From assembly GCF_003344765.1 (NCBI RefSeq), contig NZ_QPMH01000017.1, positions 1 through 64,000 of the forward strand: a stretch of DNA of 64,000 bases, in the 5' to 3' direction. Origin of the DNA: Ferruginivarius sediminum (lineage in GTDB: Bacteria > Pseudomonadota > Alphaproteobacteria > Kiloniellales > Rhodovibrionaceae). Shown piece by piece: positions 9,728-18,477 of the stretch (the first letter of the stretch is position 1; each line of letters starts with the position of its first letter). The notes beneath the pieces are model-generated. The model did not search any database and had not been told where the DNA came from. It saw only the letters and a program-made list of their open reading frames with translations. A program made the position numbers and the translations under genes.

Positions 9728-11730
9728 CGGCTTTGACCGGGGTCGAAACGCGTCCGGCTGTCGTGCGCCGTCCCACGGTTCTCCTGTGGGCTTTGACGCT
9801 GGCGGTGCTCCTCGCTCTCTGGTTCGCCGGCGCCCGCATGGAATGGCTCGCCCACTATCCCGACGAATGGGTTTTGCCGTTGCGGGACTGGGTCAGCGAA
9901 GCCATGGAATGGCTGGTGAAGGAGGCCACTTTCGGGCTCTTCACCTTCAAGGAGTTCACGCGGGGTATCGCCTGGCTTTTGAACGTGCCGCTGCAGGCCT
10001 GTCTGGTCCTTCTGGCGCACGGGCTTGAGGTGCCGCTCGGCGAGGAAAGCAGCATCCTGATCCCGCCGCTGTCCTGGCTGGGCGTCCTGGGCGGCGTGAC
10101 CTGGCTGGCCTGGCGCGTCGGCAGCCGTGGGCTGGCGATTCTGGTCGGCACGTGTTTCGCCTATCTCGCTGTCTTTGGCCAGTGGAACAGCGCGATGGTG
10201 ACGCTGTCATCGATCCTGGTCGCGGTGCCGGTGGGCATCGTCTGCGGCGGGTTGCTAGGCATCCTCGGCTATCGCAGCCATGCTTTCGAGCGGGCGATCA
10301 CGCCGGTGCTCGATCTGATGCAGACGGTGCCGGTCTTCGCCTATCTGGTCCCGGTGCTGTTCCTGTTCGGCTTCGGGCCGGTTTCGGCGATGATCGCCAC
10401 CATCATCTACGCCATGCCGCCGATGGTGCGGATGACGATGCTGGCGTTGCGTGGGGTCTCCGCCGAGGTTCTGGAATTCGGCCGCATGGCCGGCTGCAGC
10501 GAGCGGCAGATGCTGTGGAAGGTGCTTCTGCCCTCTGCCCGGCACAGCCTGATGGTTGGCGTCAACCAGGTGATCATGCTCTCGCTGAACATGGTCATCA
10601 TCGCCTCGATGATCGGGGCCGGCGGGCTTGGTCACGACGTCCTGACGTCGCTGCGGCGTCTGGCCATCGGCGACGGGTTGGAAGCCGGGGTCGCCATCAC
10701 CGTACTGGCGATCTCGCTGGACCGTTTGAGCCAGGCCGTGGCAAACCGCGGCGCGACGCCCGTTCACCTGCAGACCGAACAGGGCTTTGCCGACCGCCAT
10801 ACGACGCTGCTTGGCATCGCCGGTATCCTGCTTGGGACCTACGTGCTGGCCTTCTTCATTCCTGCCCTCCGCAGTTATCCGGACCAGTTGGTCATCGACA
10901 CCGGGCCGCTTTTCGAGAACCTGGTCGCGTGGGTGAACGTCCACCTCTACATCTATCTCGATGCCGTCAAATCCTGGTTGCTGATCAACCTGCTGATTCC
11001 TTTCAAGCGCCTGTTGATCGACGCGCCCTGGCCGGGCGTCGCGGTGGTTCTCGCCATGGCCGGCTGGCGCATCGGCGGCTGGCGGCTGGGCGCGCTCGTG
11101 GCCTCGCTGGCGATCTTCATCGCTGTCACCGGCAACTGGGAAAAGGCGATGGTGTCCGCCTATCTCTGCGGCATCTCGGTGGTGCTGGCGATGGCGATAG
11201 GCCTGCCGATCGGCATCCTCGCCGCGGGAAGCGAGCGCTTTCACCGGATCGCCCAGAACATAGCGGACACGCTGCAAACCCTGCCGAGTTTCGTCTACCT
11301 GATCCCCGTGGTGATGCTGTTCCAGGTCGGCGACTTCTCCGCGATGGTCGCGATCACGGCCTACGCCGTGGCGCCGGCGATCCGCTACACGGACCACGGC
11401 TTGCGCGGCGTGCCGGGCGAGGTGATCGAGGCGGCGAAAATGTCGGGCTGCCGCCGCGGCCAATTGCTTTGGAAGGTGAAGGTGCCGCTGGCGATGCCGG
11501 AGATCATGCTGGGCGTGAACCAGACCATCATGATGGCGCTGTCCATGCTGGTCATCACCGCGCTGGTCGGCACCAGGGATCTTGGCCAAGAGGTCTATAT
11601 CGCGCTGACCCGCGCCGATACCGGACTTGGGCTGGTTGCCGGTGTGTGCGTGGCCTTCCTGGCGATCATCGCGGACCGCCTGATCGGGGCATGGGCCGCG
11701 CGGCGCAAGCGCGAACTCGGCCTGGACTGA
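9724..11730 (+). CDS. proW: Glycine betaine/proline-type ABC transporter permease with duplicated domain
   Basis: A 668-residue inner-membrane protein, about twice the usual length of a ProW permease. Two binding-protein-dependent transport domains are visible. The first is about residues 150-345 (LDLMQTVPVFAYLVPVLF, then the EAA loop FGRMAGCSERQMLWKVLLPSA). The second is about residues 470-655 (ADTLQTLPSFVYLIPVVM, then AAKMSGCRRGQLLWKVKVPLA). Each has the coupling loop that docks on the ATPase, so one chain could supply both halves of the channel. Each half is preceded by extra hydrophobic segments. The start overlaps the proV stop by ATGA. Its last codons run into a 16-bp triplicate repeat. 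Confidence 0.88.
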   Translation: MTALTGVETRPAVVRRPTVLLWALTLAVLLALWFAGARMEWLAHYPDEWVLPLRDWVSEAMEWLVKEATFGLFTFKEFTRGIAWLLNVPLQACLVLLAHGLEVPLGEESSILIPPLSWLGVLGGVTWLAWRVGSRGLAILVGTCFAYLAVFGQWNSAMVTLSSILVAVPVGIVCGGLLGILGYRSHAFERAITPVLDLMQTVPVFAYLVPVLFLFGFGPVSAMIATIIYAMPPMVRMTMLALRGVSAEVLEFGRMAGCSERQMLWKVLLPSARHSLMVGVNQVIMLSLNMVIIASMIGAGGLGHDVLTSLRRLAIGDGLEAGVAITVLAISLDRLSQAVANRGATPVHLQTEQGFADRHTTLLGIAGILLGTYVLAFFIPALRSYPDQLVIDTGPLFENLVAWVNVHLYIYLDAVKSWLLINLLIPFKRLLIDAPWPGVAVVLAMAGWRIGGWRLGALVASLAIFIAVTGNWEKAMVSAYLCGISVVLAMAIGLPIGILAAGSERFHRIAQNIADTLQTLPSFVYLIPVVMLFQVGDFSAMVAITAYAVAPAIRYTDHGLRGVPGEVIEAAKMSGCRRGQLLWKVKVPLAMPEIMLGVNQTIMMALSMLVITALVGTRDLGQEVYIALTRADTGLGLVAGVCVAFLAIIADRLIGAWAARRKRELGLD

Positions 11731-11760
11731 ACTCGGCCGGGACTGAACTCGACCTGGACT
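11713..11760 (+). repeat. Three tandem 16-bp units spanning the permease stop codon
   Basis: Units at 11713-11728, 11729-11744 and 11745-11760 follow GAACTCGGCCTGGACT with one mismatch each in the second and third copies. The stop codon of the permease gene is TGA at 11728-11730, so unit 1 encodes the last residues and units 2-3 are spacer before the next ribosome site. It looks like a slippage expansion. Confidence 0.85.
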
Positions 11761-11772
11761 GACGGGGAGGCA

Positions 11773-12666
11773 ATGACAAAGGCTTACGACAATCCCGCCG
11801 CAAGGGTCGCGGATCTCGATATCTGGTCGGGCCCGGTCGACCCGCGCCCGATAGAGGGCGGCATCACGAACACGAACTTCCTGGTCGACGACGCCGGGGA
11901 GCGCTTCTTCGTGCGTGTAGGCCAGGACATTCCCGTGCACGGGGTCATGCGTTTCAACGAGCTGGCGGCCGCGCGCGCGGCGGAAGCTGCCGGCATCTCG
12001 CCCGCCGTGGTGCATGCGCAGCCGGGAGTGCTCGTCACGCGCTTCGTCGAGGGGCGAACGCTGGATGAGGCCGACATCCGCCAGCCGGCGAACCTGGAAC
12101 GGATCGTGCCGTTGATCCGGCGCTGTCACCACGACATGGCCCATCACATGCGCGGGCCGGTCCTGATGTTCTGGGTGTTCTACATCGTGCGCCACTACGC
12201 CGGCGTCCTGCGCAGCGCCGACAGTCCGCGCGCCCCCCAACTCGGCGAATTGCTCGACAGGGCCGAGCGGCTGGAACGGGCGGTGGGGCCAATCGACGTG
12301 GTCTTCGGCCACAACGATCTGCTGGCGGCGAACTTCATCGACGACGGCGAACGCCTCTGGCTGATCGACTGGGACTATGCCGGCTTCAATTCGCCGATGT
12401 TCGACCTTGGCGGCCTTTCCTCCAACAACCAGTTCGGCGCGGAAGAGGAAGAGATGCTGCTGCATCTCTATTTCGGCCGGGCGCCCCGGCCGCAAGAGCG
12501 CCGGGCGCTGGCGGCCATGAAGGCGGCATCGCTGCTGCGCGAGAGCATGTGGAGCATGGTGTCCGAGGTGCATTCGGCCATCGACTTCGACTTCGAGGCT
12601 TATACGCAGGAAAACCTGGACCGCTTCGAGCGGGCCTGGAGCGAGTTCCAACCCCTGGAGCAATAG
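11773..12666 (+). CDS. Choline-kinase/APH-like phosphotransferase (second copy)
   Basis: A 297-residue kinase of the choline/ethanolamine kinase-like group, distantly related to the one at 5451-6371. The N-lobe has GGITNTNFLV and FFVRVG. The catalytic loop is FGHNDLLAANF (H-x-D-x4-N), and LIDWDYAGFN carries the metal-binding aspartate. It begins 42 bases after the permease stop with GGGGAGG at 11764-11770, so it is probably the last gene of the transporter operon. A transporter plus a dedicated kinase suggests that the imported compound, or a product of it, is trapped by phosphorylation. That role is inferred from the order of genes. Confidence 0.78.
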   Translation: MTKAYDNPAARVADLDIWSGPVDPRPIEGGITNTNFLVDDAGERFFVRVGQDIPVHGVMRFNELAAARAAEAAGISPAVVHAQPGVLVTRFVEGRTLDEADIRQPANLERIVPLIRRCHHDMAHHMRGPVLMFWVFYIVRHYAGVLRSADSPRAPQLGELLDRAERLERAVGPIDVVFGHNDLLAANFIDDGERLWLIDWDYAGFNSPMFDLGGLSSNNQFGAEEEEMLLHLYFGRAPRPQERRALAAMKAASLLRESMWSMVSEVHSAIDFDFEAYTQENLDRFERAWSEFQPLEQ

Positions 12667-12713
12667 CGGGCCAGTCGCCGCCTGCCTGCACGGGGAAAAT
12701 CCCTGCAATCCGG

Positions 12714-12755
12714 TGACGCATCGCGTCATGCCGGCGCGCATCAATTTTGATGTGC
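12714..12755. promoter_or_regulatory. Two adjacent dyads in front of the molybdenum hydroxylase genes
   Basis: TGACGC-ATC-GCGTCA at 12714-12728 is a perfect dyad. CATCAA at 12739-12744 pairs with TTGATG at 12747-12752, with pairing extending a few bases outward. Both lie in the 229-base gap after the kinase gene. They may be operators for the iorAB-like operon or the end structure of the upstream transcript; the sequence does not decide. Confidence 0.35.
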
Positions 12756-12895
12756 CTCCAGTAGCCTATCCCGAACTTCGGTCGCACAATGGTTAACGTC
12801 TCGAGTGTCCGGGCCGTGAACGCCGGCTGGCGCGTCCTGTCGTATTCAACGACGGGGTGAAGCGATTCCGGATTGTCGAACCAGAGAGGTGTTCC

Positions 12896-13348
12896 ATGAT
12901 CGAATTGAAGGTCAACGGGGTCCGCCGTGCGTACTACGGCGATCCGAACATGCCGCTGCTTTGGTATCTGCGCGACGAGATCGGCCTTGCAGGGACCAAA
13001 TACGGCTGCGGTGTCGGCCTGTGCGGTGCCTGTATCGTTCACGTCGGCGACAGCGCACGGCAATCCTGCCTTACCACGGTCGCCGACGCCGCGGGGCAGG
13101 AGGTGACGACGATCGAGGGCCTCCATCCAGACGGCAACCATCCAGTCCAGCGGGCCTGGCGTCAGCATGACGTGCCGCAGTGCGGCTTCTGCCAGACCGG
13201 CCAGATCATGCAGGCCGCCGCCTTGCTGGCGGAAAACCCGAATCCCTCCGACGAAGAGATCGTCGAGGGCATGTCAGGCGCCGTCTGCCGTTGCGGCACC
13301 TACCAGCGCATCCTGGCCGCCGTGAAGACGGCGGCGGAGGAGGTCTAG
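12896..13348 (+). CDS. Molybdenum hydroxylase small (2Fe-2S) subunit, IorA-like
   Basis: A 150-residue electron-transfer subunit. The N-terminal plant-type ferredoxin domain has the cysteine cluster CGVGLCGAC, with a further cysteine in QSCLTTV. The C-terminal helical domain has CGFCQTGQIMQAA and CRCGTYQRI for the second 2Fe-2S centre. This arrangement is that of isoquinoline 1-oxidoreductase alpha and related aldehyde or N-heterocycle oxidoreductases. The ATG at 12896 follows AGAGAGG. The large subunit begins three bases after its stop, so they form a tight operon. There is no FAD subunit nearby, as expected for this two-subunit type, which passes electrons to a cytochrome or other acceptor. 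Confidence 0.85.
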   Translation: MIELKVNGVRRAYYGDPNMPLLWYLRDEIGLAGTKYGCGVGLCGACIVHVGDSARQSCLTTVADAAGQEVTTIEGLHPDGNHPVQRAWRQHDVPQCGFCQTGQIMQAAALLAENPNPSDEEIVEGMSGAVCRCGTYQRILAAVKTAAEEV

Positions 13349-13350
13349 TC

Positions 13351-15645
13351 ATGACGCGCATCGTGAACGTCAGCCGCCGCAGCATGCTGAAGGGTGCGGG
13401 CGGCTTCGGCGCGCTCGTGCTGGGCGCGCGCATCGTGGGCCGGCCGATGATCAATGCCGCCGTCGCCGCGACGAGCGTCGGCACTGGTGCTTTCGAGCCC
13501 AATGTGTTCGTCTCGCTGGACACCGACGGATCGGTCGCCATCGTATGCCACCGCTCCGAGATGGGACAGGGCGTGCGAACCGGCCTGCCGCAGATCGTGG
13601 CGGACGAGATGGAGGCCGACTGGAGCCGTGTGTCGGTATGGCAGGCGCCCGGCGATCCCAGCCGCTACAAGTACAAGGACAACCAGAACACCGACGGCTC
13701 CCGTAGCATCCGCCACCACTTCACCATCATGCGCGAGATGGGCGCCCAGGCGCGCGACCTGCTGGAGCGCGCGGCCGCCCGGCAGTGGGGTGTCGATCGT
13801 GGCGACGTCTACGCCCGCGATCACCGGGTACACCACACAGGGAGTGGACGCTCCCTCGGCTTCGGCGAACTGGCGCAGGCGGCGGCTGAACTGGAACCGG
13901 CGGGCGGTGATGGCGCGCCTCGCTTGAAGGACCCGTCGGAGTGGAAGTACATCGGCCGCGATTTGCCGATCGTCGATCTCTACGACATGACGACCGGCGG
14001 TGCCACATATGGCGCTGACGTGCGCCTGCCTGGCATGAAGATCGCCGTGGTGGCGCGGTGTCCCGTCTACCGGGGTCGCGCCAAAACCTTCGACGCGACC
14101 GAGGCACTCGAAGTGCCGGGCGTGGAGCAGGTGATCGAAATCCCGCCGCTGGGCGACAGGCCGGCCGAGTTCCGTCCGTTGGGCGGCGTCGCGGTGATCG
14201 GGGCCAACACCTGGTCGGTCATGCAGGGGCGTGGCAAGCTCAAGATCGACTGGGAGCCGGGGCCGAACGAAAGCCACGATACCGACACCTACGAGTCGCA
14301 GCTTATCGAATCCGCACGGGCGGGCGGTCACGTCATCCGCGAGCGGGGTGAGCCCGACGGGGCCTTCGCCGGGGCCGCGAAGGTCCACGAGGCCGACTAC
14401 TACGTGCCGTACTTCATCCATACGCCGATGGAACCGCCGGTCGCGGTGGTGGACGCCACGAGGACGCCGGTGCGTATCTGGGCCGCCACGCAGGCGCCCA
14501 ACGAGACGCGGCAATACGTGGCCGAAGCGCTGGGCATCGACCAGGCGGATGTCGCGTGCAACGTGACGCTGCTGGGTGGCGCGTTCGGCCGGAAGTCGAA
14601 GCCGGACTTTGCCGCAGAGGCAGCGATTCTCTCGAAACGCGTCGGCGCGCCGGTGCGCATGCAATGGACGCGCGAGGACGAGATCCAGCAGGGCTACTAT
14701 CATGCGTGCTGCGCCCAGAACTTGAAGGCGGCGGTCGACGACTCCGGAAAGGTCACGGCCTGGCGTCAGAGCGCGGCCTACCCCTCGCTGATGACGCTCT
14801 GGGAACCGGAACGCAACGTGGGTTCCTCGCTGGAAAACGGCCTGGGCCTTGTCGATATGCCGTACAACGCCGTTCCCAACATCCGGATCGAGAACGGCGA
14901 GGCGAGGGCGCACCTGCGGATTGGCTGGTATCGCTCGGTGAACAATATCCAGCACGCCTTCGCCATGAACTGCTTCGTCAACGAATTGGCGGAGACCACC
15001 GGGCGCGACCACGTCGAGCTGCTGCTGGAGTTGATCGGGGAGCCGACCAACCTTGATCTGACAGCCGACGGCGTCGAGGACTATTTCAACTATGGCGATC
15101 CGATTGCCGACTGGCCGATCATGACGGGCCGGCTCTCGAACGTGCTGCGGGTCGCGGCGGACAAGTCGGGATGGGGCAAATCCCTGCCGCGGGGCCACGG
15201 CCTGGGCATTGCCTGTCACCGTTCGTTCCACAGCTACGTGGCGACGGCGGTGCATGTCGCCGTGCAGGACGACGGCAACTTCTCGATTCCGCAGGTCGAC
15301 GTCGCCGTCGATTGCGGCCGCTACGTCAATCCCGACCGGGTTCGCTCGCAGATGGAGGGTGCGACGGTCTATGGCAACACGGTCGCCCGCCACGGCAGGA
15401 TCACCACCAAGCAAGGCGCCGTGGAGCAGAGCAACTTCCACGATTACCCGATCTCGCGGATTTCGGACGCGCCGCTCGACGTGCGGGTCCATATCGTTGA
15501 GGACTACACCGACCACCGGCCCTGCGGGGTCGGCGAGCCGGGCGTACCGCCGTTCGCACCCGCCCTTGCGAACGCGCTCTACCAGGCAAGCGGAAAACGC
15601 ATTCGCCGCCTGCCGATCGACACCGCGGAACTGGCCAGGACTTGA
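13351..15645 (+). CDS. Molybdenum hydroxylase large (molybdopterin) subunit, IorB-like
   Basis: A 764-residue xanthine-dehydrogenase-family catalytic subunit. It opens with a twin-arginine signal (SRRSMLKGAGG), so the folded enzyme is probably exported with its cofactor. The small subunit lacks a signal and would be carried along. Cofactor-binding stretches include CHRSEMGQGVRTGL, LLGGAFGRKSKPDF and GVGEPGVPPFAPALANALY, whose glutamate is the expected catalytic base. The substrate is likely an aldehyde or N-heterocycle, but is not determinable. The start at 13351 is supported by GGAGGAGG just upstream. It ends 68 bases before the convergent tmpB-like gene. Confidence 0.83.
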   Translation: MTRIVNVSRRSMLKGAGGFGALVLGARIVGRPMINAAVAATSVGTGAFEPNVFVSLDTDGSVAIVCHRSEMGQGVRTGLPQIVADEMEADWSRVSVWQAPGDPSRYKYKDNQNTDGSRSIRHHFTIMREMGAQARDLLERAAARQWGVDRGDVYARDHRVHHTGSGRSLGFGELAQAAAELEPAGGDGAPRLKDPSEWKYIGRDLPIVDLYDMTTGGATYGADVRLPGMKIAVVARCPVYRGRAKTFDATEALEVPGVEQVIEIPPLGDRPAEFRPLGGVAVIGANTWSVMQGRGKLKIDWEPGPNESHDTDTYESQLIESARAGGHVIRERGEPDGAFAGAAKVHEADYYVPYFIHTPMEPPVAVVDATRTPVRIWAATQAPNETRQYVAEALGIDQADVACNVTLLGGAFGRKSKPDFAAEAAILSKRVGAPVRMQWTREDEIQQGYYHACCAQNLKAAVDDSGKVTAWRQSAAYPSLMTLWEPERNVGSSLENGLGLVDMPYNAVPNIRIENGEARAHLRIGWYRSVNNIQHAFAMNCFVNELAETTGRDHVELLLELIGEPTNLDLTADGVEDYFNYGDPIADWPIMTGRLSNVLRVAADKSGWGKSLPRGHGLGIACHRSFHSYVATAVHVAVQDDGNFSIPQVDVAVDCGRYVNPDRVRSQMEGATVYGNTVARHGRITTKQGAVEQSNFHDYPISRISDAPLDVRVHIVEDYTDHRPCGVGEPGVPPFAPALANALYQASGKRIRRLPIDTAELART

Positions 15646-15713
15646 ATGCCTGCTGAGACGGGGCGCACCGCCGGTGCGTCCCGTCGGCTACCACGGAAAT
15701 GGAGGGCGCCCCG

Positions 15714-16292
15714 TCATTCCAGGTACAGGTCGATGACGCGCTGCAATAGGGGGGCGTAGTGGTCGAAGCCCGGCGTGGTCTGGCCGGGAACCTTGGCGTC
15801 GTCGTCCCAGATACGCATCCGGACCGCGTTGCGATGGTGGGGATTGGCGCGGAACGCGTCGACCTCGTCCTCGCTCATCGGGCCGCCCTGAAGGTTCAGG
15901 GTATGGACCGAGGCATCGGACAGGCGCCCGAAGTAATCCGGGTCCACCGCGCAAAGGTAGCGTTTGGCGGCGACGTGCAGGCGGATCGGCTCGGTGACAG
16001 CCGGCGGGAAGAATGCCGCCAGCACTTGCGGACCCGCATCCTCGTGGTGGTTGTCCTGACCTTTCTCAAGGGCATCCTCGGGGAACTCGTTCGTGTAGTG
16101 GCCGATGTCGTGCAGCAGCGCCGAGGCGATCAGTTCGTCACCGGCGTCTTCCATCTCGGCCAATCTGGCGCTCTGGAGCATGTGCTCGGCCATCGTCACG
16201 CGCTCGCCCAGATAGGATTCGGCGCCTCGTCGCTCGAAAATATTGGCGATGAAGTCGACGATGTTCTCTCGGTTCAGTGTGTTGAAGCTCAT
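15714..16292 (-). CDS. tmpB: HD-domain mixed-valent diiron oxygenase, TmpB/PhnZ-like
   Basis: A 192-residue protein of the phosphonate-associated HD family. The metal ligands are visible in order: [21 protein letters not shown] and LHVAAKRYL. The lid motif YLGE near residue 27 matches the Tyr-x-x-Glu that distinguishes PhnZ-type oxygenases from HD phosphohydrolases, and the lysine in VAAKRY fits phosphonate binding. In characterised relatives TmpB cleaves 1-hydroxy-2-(trimethylamino)ethylphosphonate to glycine betaine and phosphate. Assignment to TmpB rather than PhnZ rests on the partner gene. Its ATG overlaps the upstream stop as ATGA (16289-16292), with AAGGAG inside the end of the upstream gene, so the pair is co-translated. 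Confidence 0.78.
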   Translation of the reverse strand: MSFNTLNRENIVDFIANIFERRGAESYLGERVTMAEHMLQSARLAEMEDAGDELIASALLHDIGHYTNEFPEDALEKGQDNHHEDAGPQVLAAFFPPAVTEPIRLHVAAKRYLCAVDPDYFGRLSDASVHTLNLQGGPMSEDEVDAFRANPHHRNAVRMRIWDDDAKVPGQTTPGFDHYAPLLQRVIDLYLE

Positions 16293-17446
16293 GCCTGAAG
16301 CTCCTTCGTCCTGCGTTCGCCGGCGGCAAGTTTGGAGAGAAGGCCGTCCTTGTCGGCGTAGCAGCCCTGCAGCCAGCGGGTTCCCGTCCCGGCGTAGGCG
16401 TTGCGGCCATGCATGACGCGGGTGTTGTCGACGATGAACAGCTCGCCGGGCCTCAGCTTGAACGACACCTTGAGATCAGGCCGTTCCAGGATCTCGGCGA
16501 AGTGACGATAGGCGTCGTAGTAGTCCGCCATCGCCTCGAAGGGAATATCGGTGAGCGGCCCGGCCGAGCGGTTGTTGAAGCGCACGGCGCGCAGTTCGCC
16601 GTCGGGGCCAAGCTCGATCATCGGGCGTTTCGCCGACAGGTGTACATCCGCCGAGCCGGCGTAGGTGAAGCGCGCGGCGTGAGCGGTGAGAAGGTCGAAA
16701 TGCGCCGGCGTCTCCTGCTGCAGGATTTCCGCCGCCTTGAAGCCGTCGACCACGACCGAGTCGCCGCCGTCGGCGGAATTTTCCAGGCAGGCAAGAAGCT
16801 GAAGCGTGGGCACCGGGTCCCGGTACGGATTATCGGTGTGCACCTGCAGCCCGAGGCCCGTATAGGCGAGGTTCACCGGGTCGATCTCGGAGCGGACCTC
16901 GAACCAGCGGCCATAGTTCGTCTCGCGCACGAAGCCGAACAGCTCGACGACATCGCAGATGGCCCCGCTTTCGGCCGGCATCCCGGTCATCTTGGCGAAG
17001 CCATAGCGGCGAACCGCGCCAAGCCACCGGTGCAGGGCGTTCTCATCGCTCCTGACCGCGTCGTAGGTCTCCGTGGGTATGGATTCCGCGAGCTCCGAGT
17101 CCCAGCGGGCGATGTCGTGCGGTGTCCATCCCCGTCCGCCGGGCATCGCCACGTCGTAACGGTGAGTCCTCAGCCAGTCCGCCGGGAACGTCGCCGGCTT
17201 GTCCTCCGGTGCGAAGGTCAGAGCGAGGCCGCCATCCGGTGTGATGTTCGCCGCGACAATGTGCGTATCGCCGGGGATATCGAGGACCGTGATCAACCGC
17301 TGTCCGTTCCCGGGCGCCTTGGTTCCCGGGTCGAGCGCGTGGTCGCGCAGCCAGACGGCATGGAAGCGCGCCGTCATGCCGTCGCTCCATTCCAGCCGCA
17401 CGGCCTTGCCGCCGTCCAGGATCTCCACGCCGTGTAGTTCGGACAC
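16289..17446 (-). CDS. tmpA: TmpA-like 2-oxoglutarate dioxygenase (gamma-butyrobetaine hydroxylase family)
   Basis: A 385-residue Fe(II)/2-oxoglutarate oxygenase. The facial triad is seen in [12 protein letters not shown] (His-x-Asp) and the distal histidine in [11 protein letters not shown], with the 2-oxoglutarate arginine probably in GTRWLQGCY. The family hydroxylates gamma-butyrobetaine or, in TmpA, the C1 of 2-(trimethylamino)ethylphosphonate. The partner HD oxygenase makes TmpA the better call. The N-terminal domain lacks the cysteines that bind zinc in gamma-butyrobetaine hydroxylase; the equivalent place reads [18 protein letters not shown] chose the GTG at 17446 because GGAGG lies seven bases upstream; longer starts would run into the LysR gene. 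It is divergent from that gene. Confidence 0.75.
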   Translation of the reverse strand: MSELHGVEILDGGKAVRLEWSDGMTARFHAVWLRDHALDPGTKAPGNGQRLITVLDIPGDTHIVAANITPDGGLALTFAPEDKPATFPADWLRTHRYDVAMPGGRGWTPHDIARWDSELAESIPTETYDAVRSDENALHRWLGAVRRYGFAKMTGMPAESGAICDVVELFGFVRETNYGRWFEVRSEIDPVNLAYTGLGLQVHTDNPYRDPVPTLQLLACLENSADGGDSVVVDGFKAAEILQQETPAHFDLLTAHAARFTYAGSADVHLSAKRPMIELGPDGELRAVRFNNRSAGPLTDIPFEAMADYYDAYRHFAEILERPDLKVSFKLRPGELFIVDNTRVMHGRNAYAGTGTRWLQGCYADKDGLLSKLAAGERRTKELQA

Positions 17447-17546
17447 GTCAGCACCTCCGGCCAATGTCTGGATTTGCGGTGGAGGATAGATATGCGAAGC
17501 TGCGAAATGAAATAATGTGTTTGAGGTCATTGGGATAAATTTTTCA
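17447..17546. promoter_or_regulatory. Divergent lysR/tmpA control region
   Basis: The 100-base gap holds both promoters. TGCGAA at 17493-17498 is repeated at 17501-17506, and the surroundings are AT-rich compared with the coding DNA. GGAGG at 17454-17458, read on the minus strand, is the tmpA ribosome site. A LysR-type activator would be expected to bind here; the precise site is not clear. Confidence 0.4.
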
Positions 17547-18431
17547 ATGCCTGTGCCGAGCGACCTGCAACCGCTTCCCCCGCTTGCCTGGCTGCGTGCG
17601 TTCGAGACGGCGGCGCGGCTGGAAAGCTTCACCAGTGCCGCGCAAGAGCTTGGCCTCTCCCAGGCCACGGTCAGCCAGCAGATCAGGAAGCTCGAAAGCA
17701 GGCTGGGAACCGAGCTGTTCCACAGGCTGGCCCGGGGCGTGGAGTTGACGGCGGACGGCGCAGCCTACCTGCCGCACGTGCACGCTGCATTCAGCGCGCT
17801 AGCCAGATCGACAAGGGACCTCTTCGGCACGGACCGCCGGCGGACGATCACGCTTGCCTCGCCCGCCTCCTTCGTTGCGCTCTGGCTCGCTCCGCGTCTT
17901 CCCGGGCTGGAGGCAGCCGCGCCAAGGCTCAGTCTGTCCATTGCGGCGATCCACAGGCCGGCGGATTACGAGCTTGAGAACGCAGATATCGAGATTCGCT
18001 ACGGCGACGGCGATTGGCCGGGTGCGGACAAGGCGCCGTTGCTGGCCGAGGTCCTGTCGCCCGTATGCGCGCCGGCACTGCTCAAGAAGGAAGCGGACTG
18101 GACGCGGTTGCCGGCAATCGCAATCGCGGGTGCGCGTGTCGGATGGTCCGAGTGGTGTGCGTTCGCCGGGGTGCCGCCGCCAGGCCCGCCAGCGTTGCGG
18201 TTCGACAGCTTTATTTCCGCGCTGGAGGCCTCGAAGGCGGGGGCGGGCGTACTACTGGCCTCGCTCCCGCTGGCCGATGGAAGCCTGCGCGAGGGGTCGC
18301 TGAAACGCCTGTCGTCGGTGGAGCTTCGCACCTCTGCCGGCCATTGGCTGGTCCGCGACAGCGGCAGGCTCGGACCGGGCGATGCCGATCTTGTCTGGCG
18401 ATGGCTGATCGATCAGCCCCGAACCGGTTGA
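17547..18431 (+). CDS. LysR family regulator, GcvA-like
   Basis: A 294-residue LysR-type regulator. The helix-turn-helix is at about residues 20-40 ([20 protein letters not shown]), followed by the linker [13 protein letters not shown] and a periplasmic-binding-protein-like effector domain. The N-terminal [20 protein letters not shown] is typical of the GcvA-like subgroup. It faces away from tmpA across 100 bases, the usual arrangement of a LysR activator and its target. I infer that it controls tmpAB, perhaps in response to the phosphonate substrate rather than to phosphate. The ATG at 17547 is preferred over one at 17517, which would reach further into the divergent promoter. Confidence 0.82.
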   Translation: MPVPSDLQPLPPLAWLRAFETAARLESFTSAAQELGLSQATVSQQIRKLESRLGTELFHRLARGVELTADGAAYLPHVHAAFSALARSTRDLFGTDRRRTITLASPASFVALWLAPRLPGLEAAAPRLSLSIAAIHRPADYELENADIEIRYGDGDWPGADKAPLLAEVLSPVCAPALLKKEADWTRLPAIAIAGARVGWSEWCAFAGVPPPGPPALRFDSFISALEASKAGAGVLLASLPLADGSLREGSLKRLSSVELRTSAGHWLVRDSGRLGPGDADLVWRWLIDQPRTG

Positions 18432-18477
18432 GCCACGCTTGGGTCGTTCATGTAACGCGGCTTTCGGCTCGCGGTTC

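Noticed and set aside
10255..12744. Very long open frame on the minus strand opposite proW and the second kinase
   Set aside because: It has the repetitive Arg/His/Asp/Gln-rich composition of an antisense reading of GC-rich codons, shows no recognisable domain, and overlaps two well-supported genes completely.
13345..15516. Long minus-strand open frame opposite the molybdenum hydroxylase large subunit
   Set aside because: Antisense shadow of a strongly supported gene; composition is unlike a folded protein.
15714..17446. Reading the oxygenase pair as carnitine-pathway gamma-butyrobetaine hydroxylase plus an HD phosphohydrolase
   Set aside because: The HD protein has the Tyr-x-x-Glu lid motif of PhnZ-type oxygenases and is translationally coupled to the dioxygenase, which fits TmpAB better. 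It remains the main alternative.
17447..17668. N-terminal extension of the TmpA-like protein beyond 17446
   Set aside because: It would run through the divergent promoter and into the LysR coding region; the GTG at 17446 has GGAGG at good distance.
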